NCBI RefSeq assembly: GCF_901709675.1
Contig: NC_051089.1
Coordinates: forward strand, 15,115,976-15,179,975
Source of the DNA: Syngnathus acus
Lineage: Eukaryota; Chordata; Actinopteri; Syngnathiformes; Syngnathidae
Length of the DNA stretch: 64,000 bases
Direction of reading: 5' to 3'
Part shown: in pieces, positions 1 through 47,725 of the stretch
Position numbering within the stretch: the stretch's first letter is position 1
Layout: the number at the start of each line of letters is the position of its first letter
Notes under the pieces: generated by a model
Database searches by the model: none
The model's input: only the letters and a program-made list of their open reading frames with translations
What the model was told of the DNA's origin: nothing
Translations under genes and position numbers: made by a program

Positions 1-2177
1 TCAATTTTGTGGTGATCCAAATTAGAATTATTTGGCTTGGCACACTATTTCCGCTCCACTGAGTGCCGTTCTTGTCAGTGGATGCCAAGTAGCTTGTGAG
101 TCATGATGTAGTCTTGCTGTTCACTCTGGCCTAATTGATCCCAAAACAATCACTTTCTGAGCATGTTAACAGTTATTGGGTTTAAATGTTATGACATTTA
201 TACAAGATCAAGATGGGTGGACATGATTACAGTGGTATAACAGTGACCTCATTGAAATGTCCTGTTCATCCTACTGCTTGAGTCGTTTTGCTTAGTTCTG
301 CGGTTCTGATGTATCGTTTATGTATTTGTTCATAATTAATCGTAGAAATATATTATTATAATAATATAATATTGATTGTGTGTATTCTTCGGCACGCTCA
401 TTCTTTCCCCGCCTTCATCTGGGATCTCTTCAATAGTAGTATTCGTATATGCTCCAGGCACAAAGTCAGGTAACCAGCTGCCTTCACAAAGATACTAATG
501 GTCAGTTTTAATGTTAGTTTACATTTAACAATGTGCTTATGATTGACATATTTACTGATATCATTTGAATATTTTTCCAATGTAGCCAAAACCTGAGAAC
601 ATTTGATGTTGCTACACATTTACCAAGTGCAGGGGGTGGCTAAAAAGTGATTAAAAACATTTTCTTTACAATAATTTTTTGATGCAGCCCAACTAGTTTA
701 AGCACATTATTCTGATCAATGTTACATTTGTGCAATATGAACATAGCAGCAAAACACACCTATTTTTATGCAGCTCAGTGTGCGGCCATTTTGCCACTCA
801 CTGTCAACTGAAAAAAATAATAATAATTTGGAGGTAGGTAGGTAGGTCGGTCAATCGGTCGTAATAGAATGTAAAATACACACAGAAACACAAAATTGTG
901 TGTGTGCGCCCGCGTGTGTGTATGTGTTGACAGCAAAAACATACAAGGTTAATTTGAAGCCAGGTGCTAACAAAAGATATAAATACAGTTCCCCATGAGC
1001 ACAAAGGCTGCCCGCTGCTCCTCCAGGATGTGTCAGATGCAGAGAATTGTTGTCAGTTGTCAGTATGGTTATAGAATCTAACTTCAATCATAAGATATAC
1101 TGTAGATTGTCTTGATACATAAAATATGGTCCTGTATTTATAACCAAGTTCAATGGCTAATTATTTATTGCAGTGTGGTAGTTAAGTGCCCTCTCCCACC
1201 TTGCAATACTCATTTTGAGATCCTTTTAATTCATTATCTTGTTGACAGTATTCCTCAGAGGCTAAAAGCTTTTCTGCGGTCCAGGTGCAAAACAATTTTC
1301 AGATCTTACTGATTATCAAGGTCAGTGCAACTTTACTTTTAATCATGTTACGTTTTTCATCGTTTACAGTTCTACTTGTAAAGTGATTAACTCTTTTTTT
1401 AATGTGCTTCAGTAGTCCATGCAGTTGGTGATTTATGCTGTTATGTATTGTAAGGGGAAAAACCTTTTGTGAGTGATGAAACCAGATCCATCGCATGAAT
1501 TCTGCTCATACATACAAGAAACATAAACGCCTACCTATATATGCTTACAGTACACGCATGGGCCTGTGTTGCTGTCCTCTGAGGGGCCCTTCATATTACT
1601 TATTCACTGGCCTTTAAACTGCTACTCTACAGTAAATAAACCGAACGTAAAACTACTCTGCTGGGTCTGTGAAAATATTCATTTGATTCATTTTGTGGCT
1701 CCGGAGAAGACTCTTGGCTTATCATATTGATCAAATTTAGTTTTCCCTGGCAGTGTCACAACATTAAAGAATGAACCGGATAACTAGATGTGGTCAGACT
1801 GCATTTTAATTTATCCTCACGTGTTGTGGTTTCTGTAGAACTATGGTAATATGGAAATTTGCGGTGATGAATATGTTAACATTAATTTTACATACACAAT
1901 AGTCTAATCACACCTTAAATTTGTGAAGCTCTCCAACAGTGTGTGCGTCAAAATGAAACATTTGCATGTTATTTTTTCTCACCGTTCGTGACGTCAATAT
2001 GAGCGTGCAGGACTGACACACTATAGATTATTTTCAAAATGAAAAAAACATGCTGGCTTTTCGTAGAAGATGAAGCAGGATAGAAAACAGCCTTGCCATT
2101 TCTGAAGTAATAAACACGTTTGGATAACATGAGCCAGTACGTTACATGACTATAGTAGAAATGCGAAAATAAATCTT

Positions 2178-2355
2178 CAAATTTGCTTCATGAGCAAGTT
2201 GTATTTTTGGACTCCTGTAGATGGCACTCTCTGTTGGGCAGAAATTGGACTGAAAGTACACTGACTTGCCATTTCTTAAAATATGTATATTTTGTAAACT
2301 AACAGTGCCATCTAGAGGAGTAAAAATACAACAAGTGGTTCATGAAGCAAATTTG
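2178..2355. mobile_element. Foldback/MITE-like element with about 50-bp inverted arms
   Basis: The left arm (2178-2227) begins caaatttgcttcatgag and ends agatggcac. The right arm (2305-2355) is its imperfect reverse complement, beginning gtgccatcta and ending gaagcaaatttg. The 77-bp loop has no ORF. The arms differ by a few substitutions and small indels, so the insertion is old. Confidence 0.65.
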
Positions 2356-2971
2356 ACACTTCATTATATTCAAACTCAGTGGAGATTGAATACAAAACCG
2401 TGTGTCACAGACTAGTTGAGCCTATGAAAAAGACTCAAACTTAAAGTTACAGAGGTGTCAAGAAGCTCATAATACTATGTACAAATGTTAGTAGACAAAT
2501 CATCTCGAGACCAGTCTGGACCATGAGGATGATGGTTGCTGACAAACTGACTGACCAAATAAAGGCAAGGCTAAATGGACTAGACAAGGCAGACAAACAA
2601 AACTGGAAAGAGAGACTCGAACAGACAATGATACGTGGCACTCATTTACATAACATAAAAATTAAAATCAAAACAATGCCGAGTGACATTGCCCAGTGAC
2701 AAACACAATCTACAATCTATCAGCTGTAGAGTATATCTTCCTGTCTGTCAAAATGTATATTTAGGAGAGAGTAATTACTGTGTTTTTTGTTTATAATATA
2801 AGTTTGTGTGACAAAATGTACAAGATCTAAGAAAGGGGCAACATTACTGTTGCAGAATAAAAGTCAAAGGCCAAATAAATAAATAAATAAAATCCAAATT
2901 GATTGATGTCTTCCACAGCCTTTTTACGAGTGTATAAAAGTGATCAAGTCATCACAAAAATCACGAAAAAA

Positions 2972-3056
2972 TCCATAGATAAGCCACACCGGACCACAAG
3001 CCGCAGGGTTCAAAACTTGAGCAAAAAGTAGCGGCTAATAGTCCGAAATTTACGGT
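2972..3056. mobile_element. One-ended remnant of a CCGTA-type terminal-repeat element
   Basis: Ends gcggctaatagtccgaaat followed by ttacggt, which reads on the other strand as accgtaaatttcggactatt then agccgc. This matches the terminal core seen at 31836, 35175 and 36298. The opposite terminus is not visible upstream, so the copy is truncated. Confidence 0.5.
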
Positions 3057-3148
3057 AAATATGACTGTATTCTTGTTCTGCTCACCCTTGTTTTTATGTG
3101 TTTTCCTTTTTGCCCATTTCAATATTCATTGTGTCCTCTTTCCTCCAG

Positions 3149-31031
<27,883 letters not shown>

Positions 31032-31650
31032 CCAGCATCTTCACAAGGATCCGTGTCTAAGCTATGAGGGCGTTCCAAAGTGCTCATGTTGCAGCTACAC
31101 TGTGCTGTGTAGAAATTCATAAGCGGTCTGGCATCGTGAGGTCACGTTTGCGCTGTATGACTGTGGCGTAAGAAAAGGGGAAGAGGCTCAAACTTTATCT
31201 CCTGGAGCCACAAGAGTGTGTGCACAGTCATTAGCAGAAATAGTAGCAAACTCAAACTGAGCCTGCCTGTCTGTAGTGGCTTTTTTTCTCATCAGAAAAC
31301 AGAATGTTTCTCCCTCAGGGGATTTTTTTACACTGAGTTTCATCAAAATGAAACGAATTGCCGCTAAGCTGGAATCTGTCATTCGCAGACAAACGATATT
31401 GTGTGACTGTATTGCTATTTTTCTTGTCCTTGTGTGAAAACAGGAAGAATATTATAAATATAAAATATTCAACTGTGAACTGGAGAGAACGGGCTTAATG
31501 AGCCAATGTTTGAAGATTTTGTGGAACTGTTACTGATGGGGTGGTGAATATTTTGTGGTGCCGCTGGTTCAAAAACATTACAAACATTTTAACTTACCTC
31601 AGTGTTATATTTCTTATCAGTGTTCCAATAAAAGATGAGTTTGTATCTTT
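31032..31650 (+). other. entrep2: ENTREP 3' UTR
   Basis: AT-rich sequence after the stop codon that ends about 20 nt beyond the first canonical AATAAA hexamer. No ORF of note. The exact cleavage site is inferred. Confidence 0.5.
31627..31632 (+). terminator. Polyadenylation signal AATAAA for the ENTREP gene
   Basis: Canonical AATAAA about 595 nt after the stop codon. A T/GT-rich stretch (gatgagtttgtatcttttg) follows, as expected for a downstream element. Confidence 0.6.
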
Positions 31651-31835
31651 TGATTTTTGTTGTTATTCCATTGAAAGTTGTAAATCTTGATAGTTCCTAT
31701 ATTTTAGACAATAGTTTCAGGTGCTTTTTCCATTGCCTCCTGCTATGTCACCTAATTTTTTTTTTTGCTGTCATGGAAATATCTACAATATCGAAATCAC
31801 TCACATGGAATTTTACATCGTTTTATGTTAATATC

Positions 31836-31970
31836 CCGTAATTTCTGGATTATAAACCGCACCCGAATTTAAACCGCACCAGTTAAAATTAGGAGAAAAT
31901 CCCAGTTTATTCGTAAATAATCCACACCGCAGGTGTTTTAAATTATATTTTATAGTCCAGAAACTATGGT
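31836..31970. mobile_element. Short MITE of the CCGTA-type family
   Basis: The left end ccgtaatttctggattata and the right end tatagtccagaaactatgg are inverted with about three mismatches. Internal text alternates aaaccgcacc-type blocks. 135 bp. Confidence 0.6.
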
Positions 31971-32080
31971 AAATATAGTATTAAAATAATATATAGTATT
32001 AAAAATCAATGATTCAAGTGATTTTTTTCATTGTATTTATATATTTATTTTTGTATTTATTTATTTATTTTGTATTTATT

Positions 32081-32331
32081 TATCCATCCAGCTATCCATA
32101 CCGCTTGTCCCCACGGGGGTTGCAGATGTGCTGGAGCATCCATCCATCCATCCATCCATCCATTTTCTGTACAGCTTGTCCCCACGGGGGTCACGGGCGG
32201 GCTGGAGCCTATCCCAGCAGTCATCGGGCAGTAGGCAGGGGACACCCTGAACCGGTTGCCCGCCAATCGCAGGGCACACAGAGACGAACAACCATCCACA
32301 TTCGCACTCACACCTAGGGGCGATTTGGAGT
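32081..32331 (+). repeat. Common fish dispersed repeat with internal duplication of its 5' end
   Basis: ccgcttgtccccacgggggt, then tgctggagc, a (CATC)n run, a second cagcttgtccccacgggggt, then ggctggagcctatcccagca, ccaatcgcagggcacacag and cacacctaggggcgattt. I recognise this as a ubiquitous fish repeat but do not assign a class. The 5' segment is repeated (about 32096-32137 and 32168-32205). Confidence 0.7.
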
Positions 32332-33463
32332 GCTTTATCTGTCTACCATGTATCCCTAAATATCGTCCTGGTCAAAAATGAAATTGGCACAAATTTGTAG
32401 CTTTGAATAATCCTTATCTTGATATGTTGCCTTATATCTGATGTCAAAGCAGTAACAGCTAGGAGAATATAAAGGGCAGAGACTTTGTAAAATGATGGTA
32501 ATGTAGTTTATTGTGCTCAGATAATGGCTTTGTGTTTTCCTGGCGAAAATCAATGATGACAAACATTGCATATAAGATGTCACCACTAATGCCCGTTTTT
32601 ACTATCGGCACTTTACTGCACCCTACATGGCTTTTGCCAGTCGAACTGTCAAATTGACATCATGGTCAATTGTTTTATTGAGATCTGTAACCATGAATGT
32701 GTCACGTGGAGCTGGATATGGGCCCAGAAGAAGACATGACACAAAAGTTGAAAAATAAAAGTCTTTATCAAGTATCAACAGAAACCAGGGCTGGGCACTC
32801 AAGAAAGCTAGATATTCTACCGCGAAGAAAGCTCGATGCCCTGACAACTTGTCACAGAGTAACCCGAGCTTATATAAATACTGTAAAACAGAATAAAGGT
32901 TGACATAACAGGACAAAGGATATAAGGGAAACGGCAACTGCATAGCAACCGATACATTGAAATCAGGCTTATGACAGAATGAACTTATAATAATAGGACA
33001 AAGCATAAAGGATCAGCAACTTTTTAACAACTGATACATTGAGAAACGACGAGTCGCCAACCAGTCACAAGAGAAAGATGTTAAATTGTACTGGACTTGC
33101 TTTCATAAATGTTGTCACTGGATCATGAGCTGAATCTGTTTTTCTCTCTTCATCATTCTGATGCCAATGGATCTGGATTTCAGCTGTCTAGAGACAGTAC
33201 TTTGCTAAACAAAGGAGGCTTTTAATTATTTGTCTTTTTTTTAGAATTCAGTTTTATTTGTTCTTGGAAAGTATTGGTGGTTCCAACAAGCTTTACAGCT
33301 TTATTTACATCCACTAAAGTATGTGATTGTGCAATACAAATGGTAGTGTAATATTAAATCATGCACATCTCTGGAATGTCTGGTTCAACGGAAACGACGC
33401 AGTCTCCGTGCCACGTAACATACAAATCACAATTAGAGCTTTTATTTTGAAAGTATTTCCCGC

Positions 33464-34187
33464 GAGCGCGCTGTGTTCTGTTTATTCCATCCAACGCGAC
33501 ACTCGACCGAAATCAAACGTCGGAAGACAGCGCAGTGATCTATCTCGGCGCTTATTCTGAAGGTTTACGTGGGTTTGACCGGTTGTATTAACTCGGGTCG
33601 AAATCAATTTCGCGCGAAACTTTGCAGGGAATAGCCGCCGATTTTGTTCGCTTTTCCACGCATTGTTTTGAAGCTAATGAAGGAGCTGTCTCGAGAGTCA
33701 GACTGCAGTGTAATGGTTTGGGGGCTAACGTGGATTGGCAATCGAAATTTTTTGCATCAAAGCCCTGAAATATAACTGGGGCGATTTCCTTTTTAATCTG
33801 GGTGAAAAGATCTAACCGTCCGCTAATGCTATATAGCTCCAGTTAGCTGTATCATTTGCGCGTCCTCGCGCCTCTGCCACGGAGCAGTGCAGAGATCCAC
33901 TTCCACGTCTCGTCTACTGTGCAGTGTTACCCTGCCAGCTGGGCTAGGCCACGTCCTTCTTGGTCTGACATTGGGCGGACTTGAAGGAAGATGCCCAGTA
34001 TGCGGAAGGAAGACGAAGAAGGAAGCATGAGAGATGTGAGAAGTCTTGGCCATTAATGATTTGCGTGCGAGGTTTGTGTTTCTGAGCGGTTGCCGCATAC
34101 ACACGGCATGTCACGTACACCGGGGAAATACTCTCTTTGAGGCACACGGTCAAAAGCTGAAGTGACAGTTAGAATTTCTATTCGGAC
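33464..34187 (+). promoter_or_regulatory. golm2: golm2 CpG-rich promoter and 5' UTR
   Basis: CpG-dense against an AT-rich background (gcgagcgcgctg, ccaacgcgacactcgaccga and others) directly upstream of the golm2 ATG. No TATA box is obvious. It contains the perfect palindrome tttcgcgcgaaa at 33608-33619, which matches the E2F core. The TSS is not determinable by eye. Confidence 0.5.
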
Positions 34188-43106
<8,919 letters not shown>

Positions 43107-43770
43107 ATGTGAATTTTGTACAGTAAAATGTCATCCAAACATCAGGACTTTCTTATTTGGACATGAGAATGATTCCGAATTTACAGCTTGCATCATTAGT
43201 GCCATGGACCACCCCTACAAACAGATTAGTACTACTGATGAATTTGAATAATGTTACTTAACAGGATAAGACAAAAGAATATACAGTTTAATCAGTTGGT
43301 GTGAATTGGTAATGGAGTTAGGCTAGGACACCGGTCTAGCTAGGCTAGTGGTCTATGCGTGGACGACTATTTTGCTGTAGGACCGAATTCCTCAGTTCAT
43401 TGCCGAGTAATCTAAAATAGCATAGTTGACACCAACTTTGGAATTTTTTTTGGTTTTTGCCGTGCTGAGATGTTTCAAAGAGCTTATTCTAACATTTGGA
43501 CTCTACCACCATTTTTGGACACTTACAAGGATGATTCTTCAGTTTTAGGTTTACAGTGGTGGGATAGCATTTGAAATGCCAAGGACTTTGCTTACAGTCT
43601 ATTAAATCATTTTTTGTGAACACACAAGTGGCCCTCTAAATGATTACTGTTCATGCTTGTTAGACTCTCCATGATGGTGATGATGATGATGAACAAACCA
43701 TGTTACTGAGGATTAACTCTTTAGGTGACAAGTGCTTTTTTTCAATAAAATTTTCAGTTTTCATATCACT
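43107..43770 (+). other. golm2: golm2 3' UTR
   Basis: AT-rich, ending about 20 nt after AATAAA at 43744. The end is inferred. Confidence 0.5.
43744..43749 (+). terminator. Polyadenylation signal AATAAA for golm2
   Basis: ttcaataaaattttcagttt about 640 nt downstream of the stop. Confidence 0.6.
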
Positions 43771-44600
43771 GTTTTGAAAAATTGTAGCTTGAAAATGGTT
43801 CAGCATAGAAGCATACTGTAAATGTTGCTTAGTTAATTTGCAACTGTGGCAATACTTGAAGCAATACTTTGAGCTATGCTGTTTGTGTACCTAATTTTGT
43901 GGTGTCCAAACTACAGCCTTGGGACCTTTTTTGTAGCTGTTCTAAACGCAGGGGGATCTATAACTTTTCTATCTGTGCAAAGACAAACATTTACAACTAA
44001 AATAGTATCATAATTTCTCTTCATTACAATGTGGAGAATGAGGAAAATTCATTTTCAGAAACAATGTTTTCCTCCACATTCTGCTTTGTGTCAAGGTCCA
44101 ATTTGTGATTGTCCTTAAGTATGGTTGTCTTAATACAGATTGCACATATTTTGGTTCATAATGTGGAGGGGGGATCTACTGAAATGGAATACAGCGCCAC
44201 AGGCCACCCCAAAAACATAATAATGAAAAAAAAAAATCCTCAGCTATTTGCCTTATCACCTTTAACAGAAATGATGTAGCAGTTTTTCCAGAAATAACTA
44301 CATTAAACACATTGTATAATTTACTTTACATTTTTATAAGTTGAAAGAACAATCAAAGTGGCCCTTTCATCTTTCTATTTTTTTGTATGCAGCCCTCAGA
44401 GGAAAATGTTTGGACAAGGCTCTGACATCATGTGCACCGCTGTTATTTTTTTTCTTTTGCATCTAGTTGCATCTTAACTGATCCCATTTATACTTTGCAG
44501 GAACACTATTTTATGTAATTTGGAGCAATATTTTCGTCAAATCGTGCTTAAGTCGGCAACCTTGATGATGCAAGCGCTCCAGGCACCACTGCAGACTGAC
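43771..44600. other. Spacer between golm2 and ctdspl2
   Basis: About 830 bp of AT-rich sequence. No gene or repeat was recognised. Confidence 0.5.
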
Positions 44601-44823
44601 TGGCTTGTGTTTGAGAGGTAAGGGGGCGTGTCTGTGTTCATACGGGTATTTACCTCGCAGAGCCTGAGCAGAGGCGGGAAATGGCGCCTGGTAACAACGG
44701 TGTGTCATTTCAGAAACGGCCATTGAGTAGATAAGAAATCCACACTACACGAAAACAAGTCAGTCGCTATGATGGCATTCGGGTCGTGAGCGGTTCTTTC
44801 GAAAAATCAAGCAACGCCTCAAA
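44600..44823 (+). promoter_or_regulatory. ctdspl2: ctdspl2 promoter and noncoding first exon
   Basis: GC-rich segment ending in a strong donor caaa|gtaagt at 44824. It contains gcgggaaa (44674-44681, E2F-like) and gcctggtaacaac, a partial RFX/X-box-like motif. A six-codon upstream ORF lies at 44769-44789. The coding start is in the next exon, so a leader exon is expected here. The TSS is not determined. Confidence 0.5.
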
Positions 44824-46083
44824 GTAAGTAGCCATCTGCCTTTTTGCCGCATGTTTTATGTAATGTTGGCTGACGACAGGCAAAATATTTGCCTTTCCTG
44901 CCTGTGCACATCTGCTAGCCTGAAGCAGTTTTTCCCCCCCAAGGAAGCTAAGGTGGCTCTATGCTAATTGTGCTAAGCTAAGCAACAGCTTCGGGAAGCT
45001 AACTTCGGCCTTCCATGGATACAGCTCATTTCGAGCTACCGTGACTAAATCCCAACGTCACTGGCTTCACCCACGAGAGCATAAAATAACATTTACATAA
45101 CGTGAAGGCGCATGGTTGTCGAGACCCGCAGATGTGTCTTGTAACTTGCTGTGGGGAAAGCGAGCAGATACATTCCACGACTTAACTTGGCTGTTTGTTA
45201 GCCAGTTAGAAGGCATATCTACCATTTATGTTTTTAGCTCCCTGAAAAACACACAAATCTACCTGCCTGAATTGCCGAATAAAACAACCTTCCGGTCTAT
45301 TTTTTTGTGAATGAGATGCTTTGATAATTTGCCCGATGTTACCGGGAGCAACGACTTCCATGTTTGACAGCCTCAACCACAATTGCCACACTAATCAAAC
45401 GACATGTCAATTGACAAAAGGATATAAACCGCAAGTTGTCACTGACAAGTGCCAAGTTAGTCGTATTTCGTAGAACTCGCAATGCCGCATTGACTTGGTC
45501 GTGCTTTTAGCTGGTTAACATTAGCTTGTTTTGCTTCAGGGCTTCGTTTGAAGTTATTCCCTCGTCCTGTTCGTAAACGCTTGCAAGTTGGTCTCAACTT
45601 GACCGCAGAGTTAGTTACATGTTGCGCCGAAGAACGTAAACCCACCCGCGTTCAACTTTTGAATGTTAAATGTTCCTTAATAGACCGACTGTGGTGATTT
45701 GCTGGACAATCGGAATAAGAGTGAAAAGGGATTATGGGTGGGGATTTGGTGGTTTGTCGATGCATACATTTTAGATACACGCCGGATTCCCAGAGACAAG
45801 CGGCCGCCGTAGCTAACGTCTGTTGGAAGCATGCATTTTTCTATTTCCCGCTCACTTGCTTCCCCCTAGCAACAGTGCAAATGTGCAGGACCGTTGCGAG
45901 ATGCATGATCCGAAATTGATAGCTGCAGTCTTGGTGTTTATGCAGGGACCTCGAACAAATCGGAAGTTAATATAGCAAAAGCAGCAATTACAACAGGGCT
46001 TTTGCACATAAAGACCAAGTACAGTATTGAAGAGTGGCTATGGTTGGTCAAAGTGTCAGTTCGTGTCTAATTTATGCAGTTTA

Positions 46084-46084
46084 T

Positions 46085-46145
<61 letters not shown>
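46084..46145. repeat. (GATA)n microsatellite
   Basis: About 15 tandem GATA units in the ctdspl2 leader intron. Confidence 0.97.
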
Positions 46146-46146
<1 letters not shown>

Positions 46147-46795
46147 ATTTGCTATTTATATAACTTATTATAATTCTGATTATTATGAATATTGTTATGA
46201 TCACAGTATTTGATATGTTTTGTTAGGAATTGCTAAGTTGACTTCTTCTGGATATGTCCAGACACATTTCCAGTCTGCTGCTGTTACGCAAGCACAAGAG
46301 GCTGGGCTTCCCTTACAATTTGTGTTCCCAGTCTTAAGTTTTCCATGTGCACAGGCCTAAAAAAAGAGGTTACTATTGTAGTCTGCTGTGTGTTAGCCAG
46401 GTATGGCTGAAATCACAAATTCAATGTACAGTATGTGTACTGTTTAAATTAAAACAACTTTCCAATCCATATGGAATCATCAATGTATACGGTGTAAGAT
46501 CTATTGTGGTCTGTTTTTAGTGTACCACTGAAAGTCAAGCCAGCTGCGGCTGCCGTGATGTAAGTGAAATGGGATGTTGAATACATCCAGATGTTTGCAG
46601 CAAGGCAAACCAGTCCCACAAAAGTATACACAGATACGCCCTCTCGTTTTGGTTATTTTAAATGTCAAAGAAGCATTTGTCTAACTTAAGCATTTTTTTT
46701 TTTTTTTTTAAATGTACGTACATAATAGAATGTCAGAAACATTGAAAAGCAGTTTGGTAGCTTTCTGTTTCACGGCATATTAAAAGAAAGTACAC

Positions 46796-47036
46796 TTAGA
46801 GGAGAAGTCAACCCAAGATGTCAAAACTTCCAGTTTAATCTGAAATTGGCATATTTACTTAATTTTTTAAAAAAATTTTTAACTTTAGTCTACCAAATAT
46901 TTATTCTAAAAAATACATTCAAGGCTATAATACGGGTTCTTATTTCTTATTCCACTTGCTGTATACTATGAACACCAAGCATCCTCTATTGGTGCCATTT
47001 CAAGAGTCCTCTTTTCAAATACCACACTGAGTATTC
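46796..47036. mobile_element. Possible MITE copy related to 22741-23021
   Basis: The left text ttagaggagaagtcaaccc matches the ttaaaggggaagtcaa terminus. The right boundary is not clear, so the end coordinate is approximate. Confidence 0.3.
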
Positions 47037-47708
47037 AATTTCATTTGCAAAATGAAGCGACCGCTATATAAACAGTGATCATTAACGTCATAATCTGTGA
47101 CAACTACCAGACTTAATGTTTCCCCATACGTCCCCCACCCCCCTTCAGTATTGTGTTGGTGGTGCCCGCTTTTAGTAGGTGCAATCTCAGTCCAATGTAG
47201 TATTTTAATCAAATATAATACCATTTTATATTACAACATGCATTTACCATGTGTGGGGCATTTTTTTACACACATCTGGGCATCTTTTCGCCCTGTATTT
47301 TCATCTGACTGATTCAGATGAGTATTGTGTACAACAGTTCAATTGAAAATTGAATGAATTATTATTATTCTAATAGTAAGGGTGTAAGGAGATGGTCACA
47401 GTGAATCGAGAGTGGCGTTGTGACTTAAATTTATTGAGACTTTATTGGGATTCTGGCCCTATTTATTTGTATTTTGGTAAAGGAGACATGAGTGATCTTA
47501 TTGGTAAAGGACATCAAAGAGTAAAAGAGTAAGGATGGACAAATTGTGTGTGGACAGTACTACATGCATCATGAAATATACTATCTTCGACAGCTAAAAC
47601 AGTAAAACTTAATTCCGTTTTATCATTCAATTGTGTTCATTCCTTCTGTAAATTGTTCTCATTTCTTGTTTGACTAAGAAAGTGGTTTTCTTTCTGAAGC
47701 AGCTTTAC

Positions 47709-47714
47709 ATGTGA
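47709..47714 (+). promoter_or_regulatory. ctdspl2: Minimal start-stop upstream ORF in ctdspl2 leader
   Basis: ATG followed directly by TGA, 17 nt upstream of and out of frame with the coding ATG, in the same exon (acceptor after 47702). Start-stop elements are known to hold ribosomes and lower downstream initiation; an effect here is inference. Confidence 0.6.
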
Positions 47715-47725
47715 CTCTGACAACG

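Larger units (their letters stand above)
1..3148 (+). other. Intron upstream of the first visible ENTREP exon
   Basis: No convincing exon was found: no hydrophobic ORF flanked by splice sites that could be helix 1. It contains a (GT)-rich stretch near 900-925, a foldback element (2178-2355), a short (AAAT)n at about 2873-2892 and a one-ended transposon remnant (2972-3056). Confidence 0.55.
31651..33463. other. Intergenic spacer between ENTREP and golm2
   Basis: 1.8 kb with a short TIR element (31836-31970), TATT-rich low-complexity sequence (about 32030-32085) and a dispersed repeat (32081-32331). No gene seen. Confidence 0.55.
44824..47702 (+). other. First ctdspl2 intron (in 5' UTR)
   Basis: 2.9 kb. 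Contains (GATA)n (46084-46145) and a degenerate repeat starting near 46796. The first 1.1 kb is relatively GC-rich. No coding exon seen. Confidence 0.5.
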
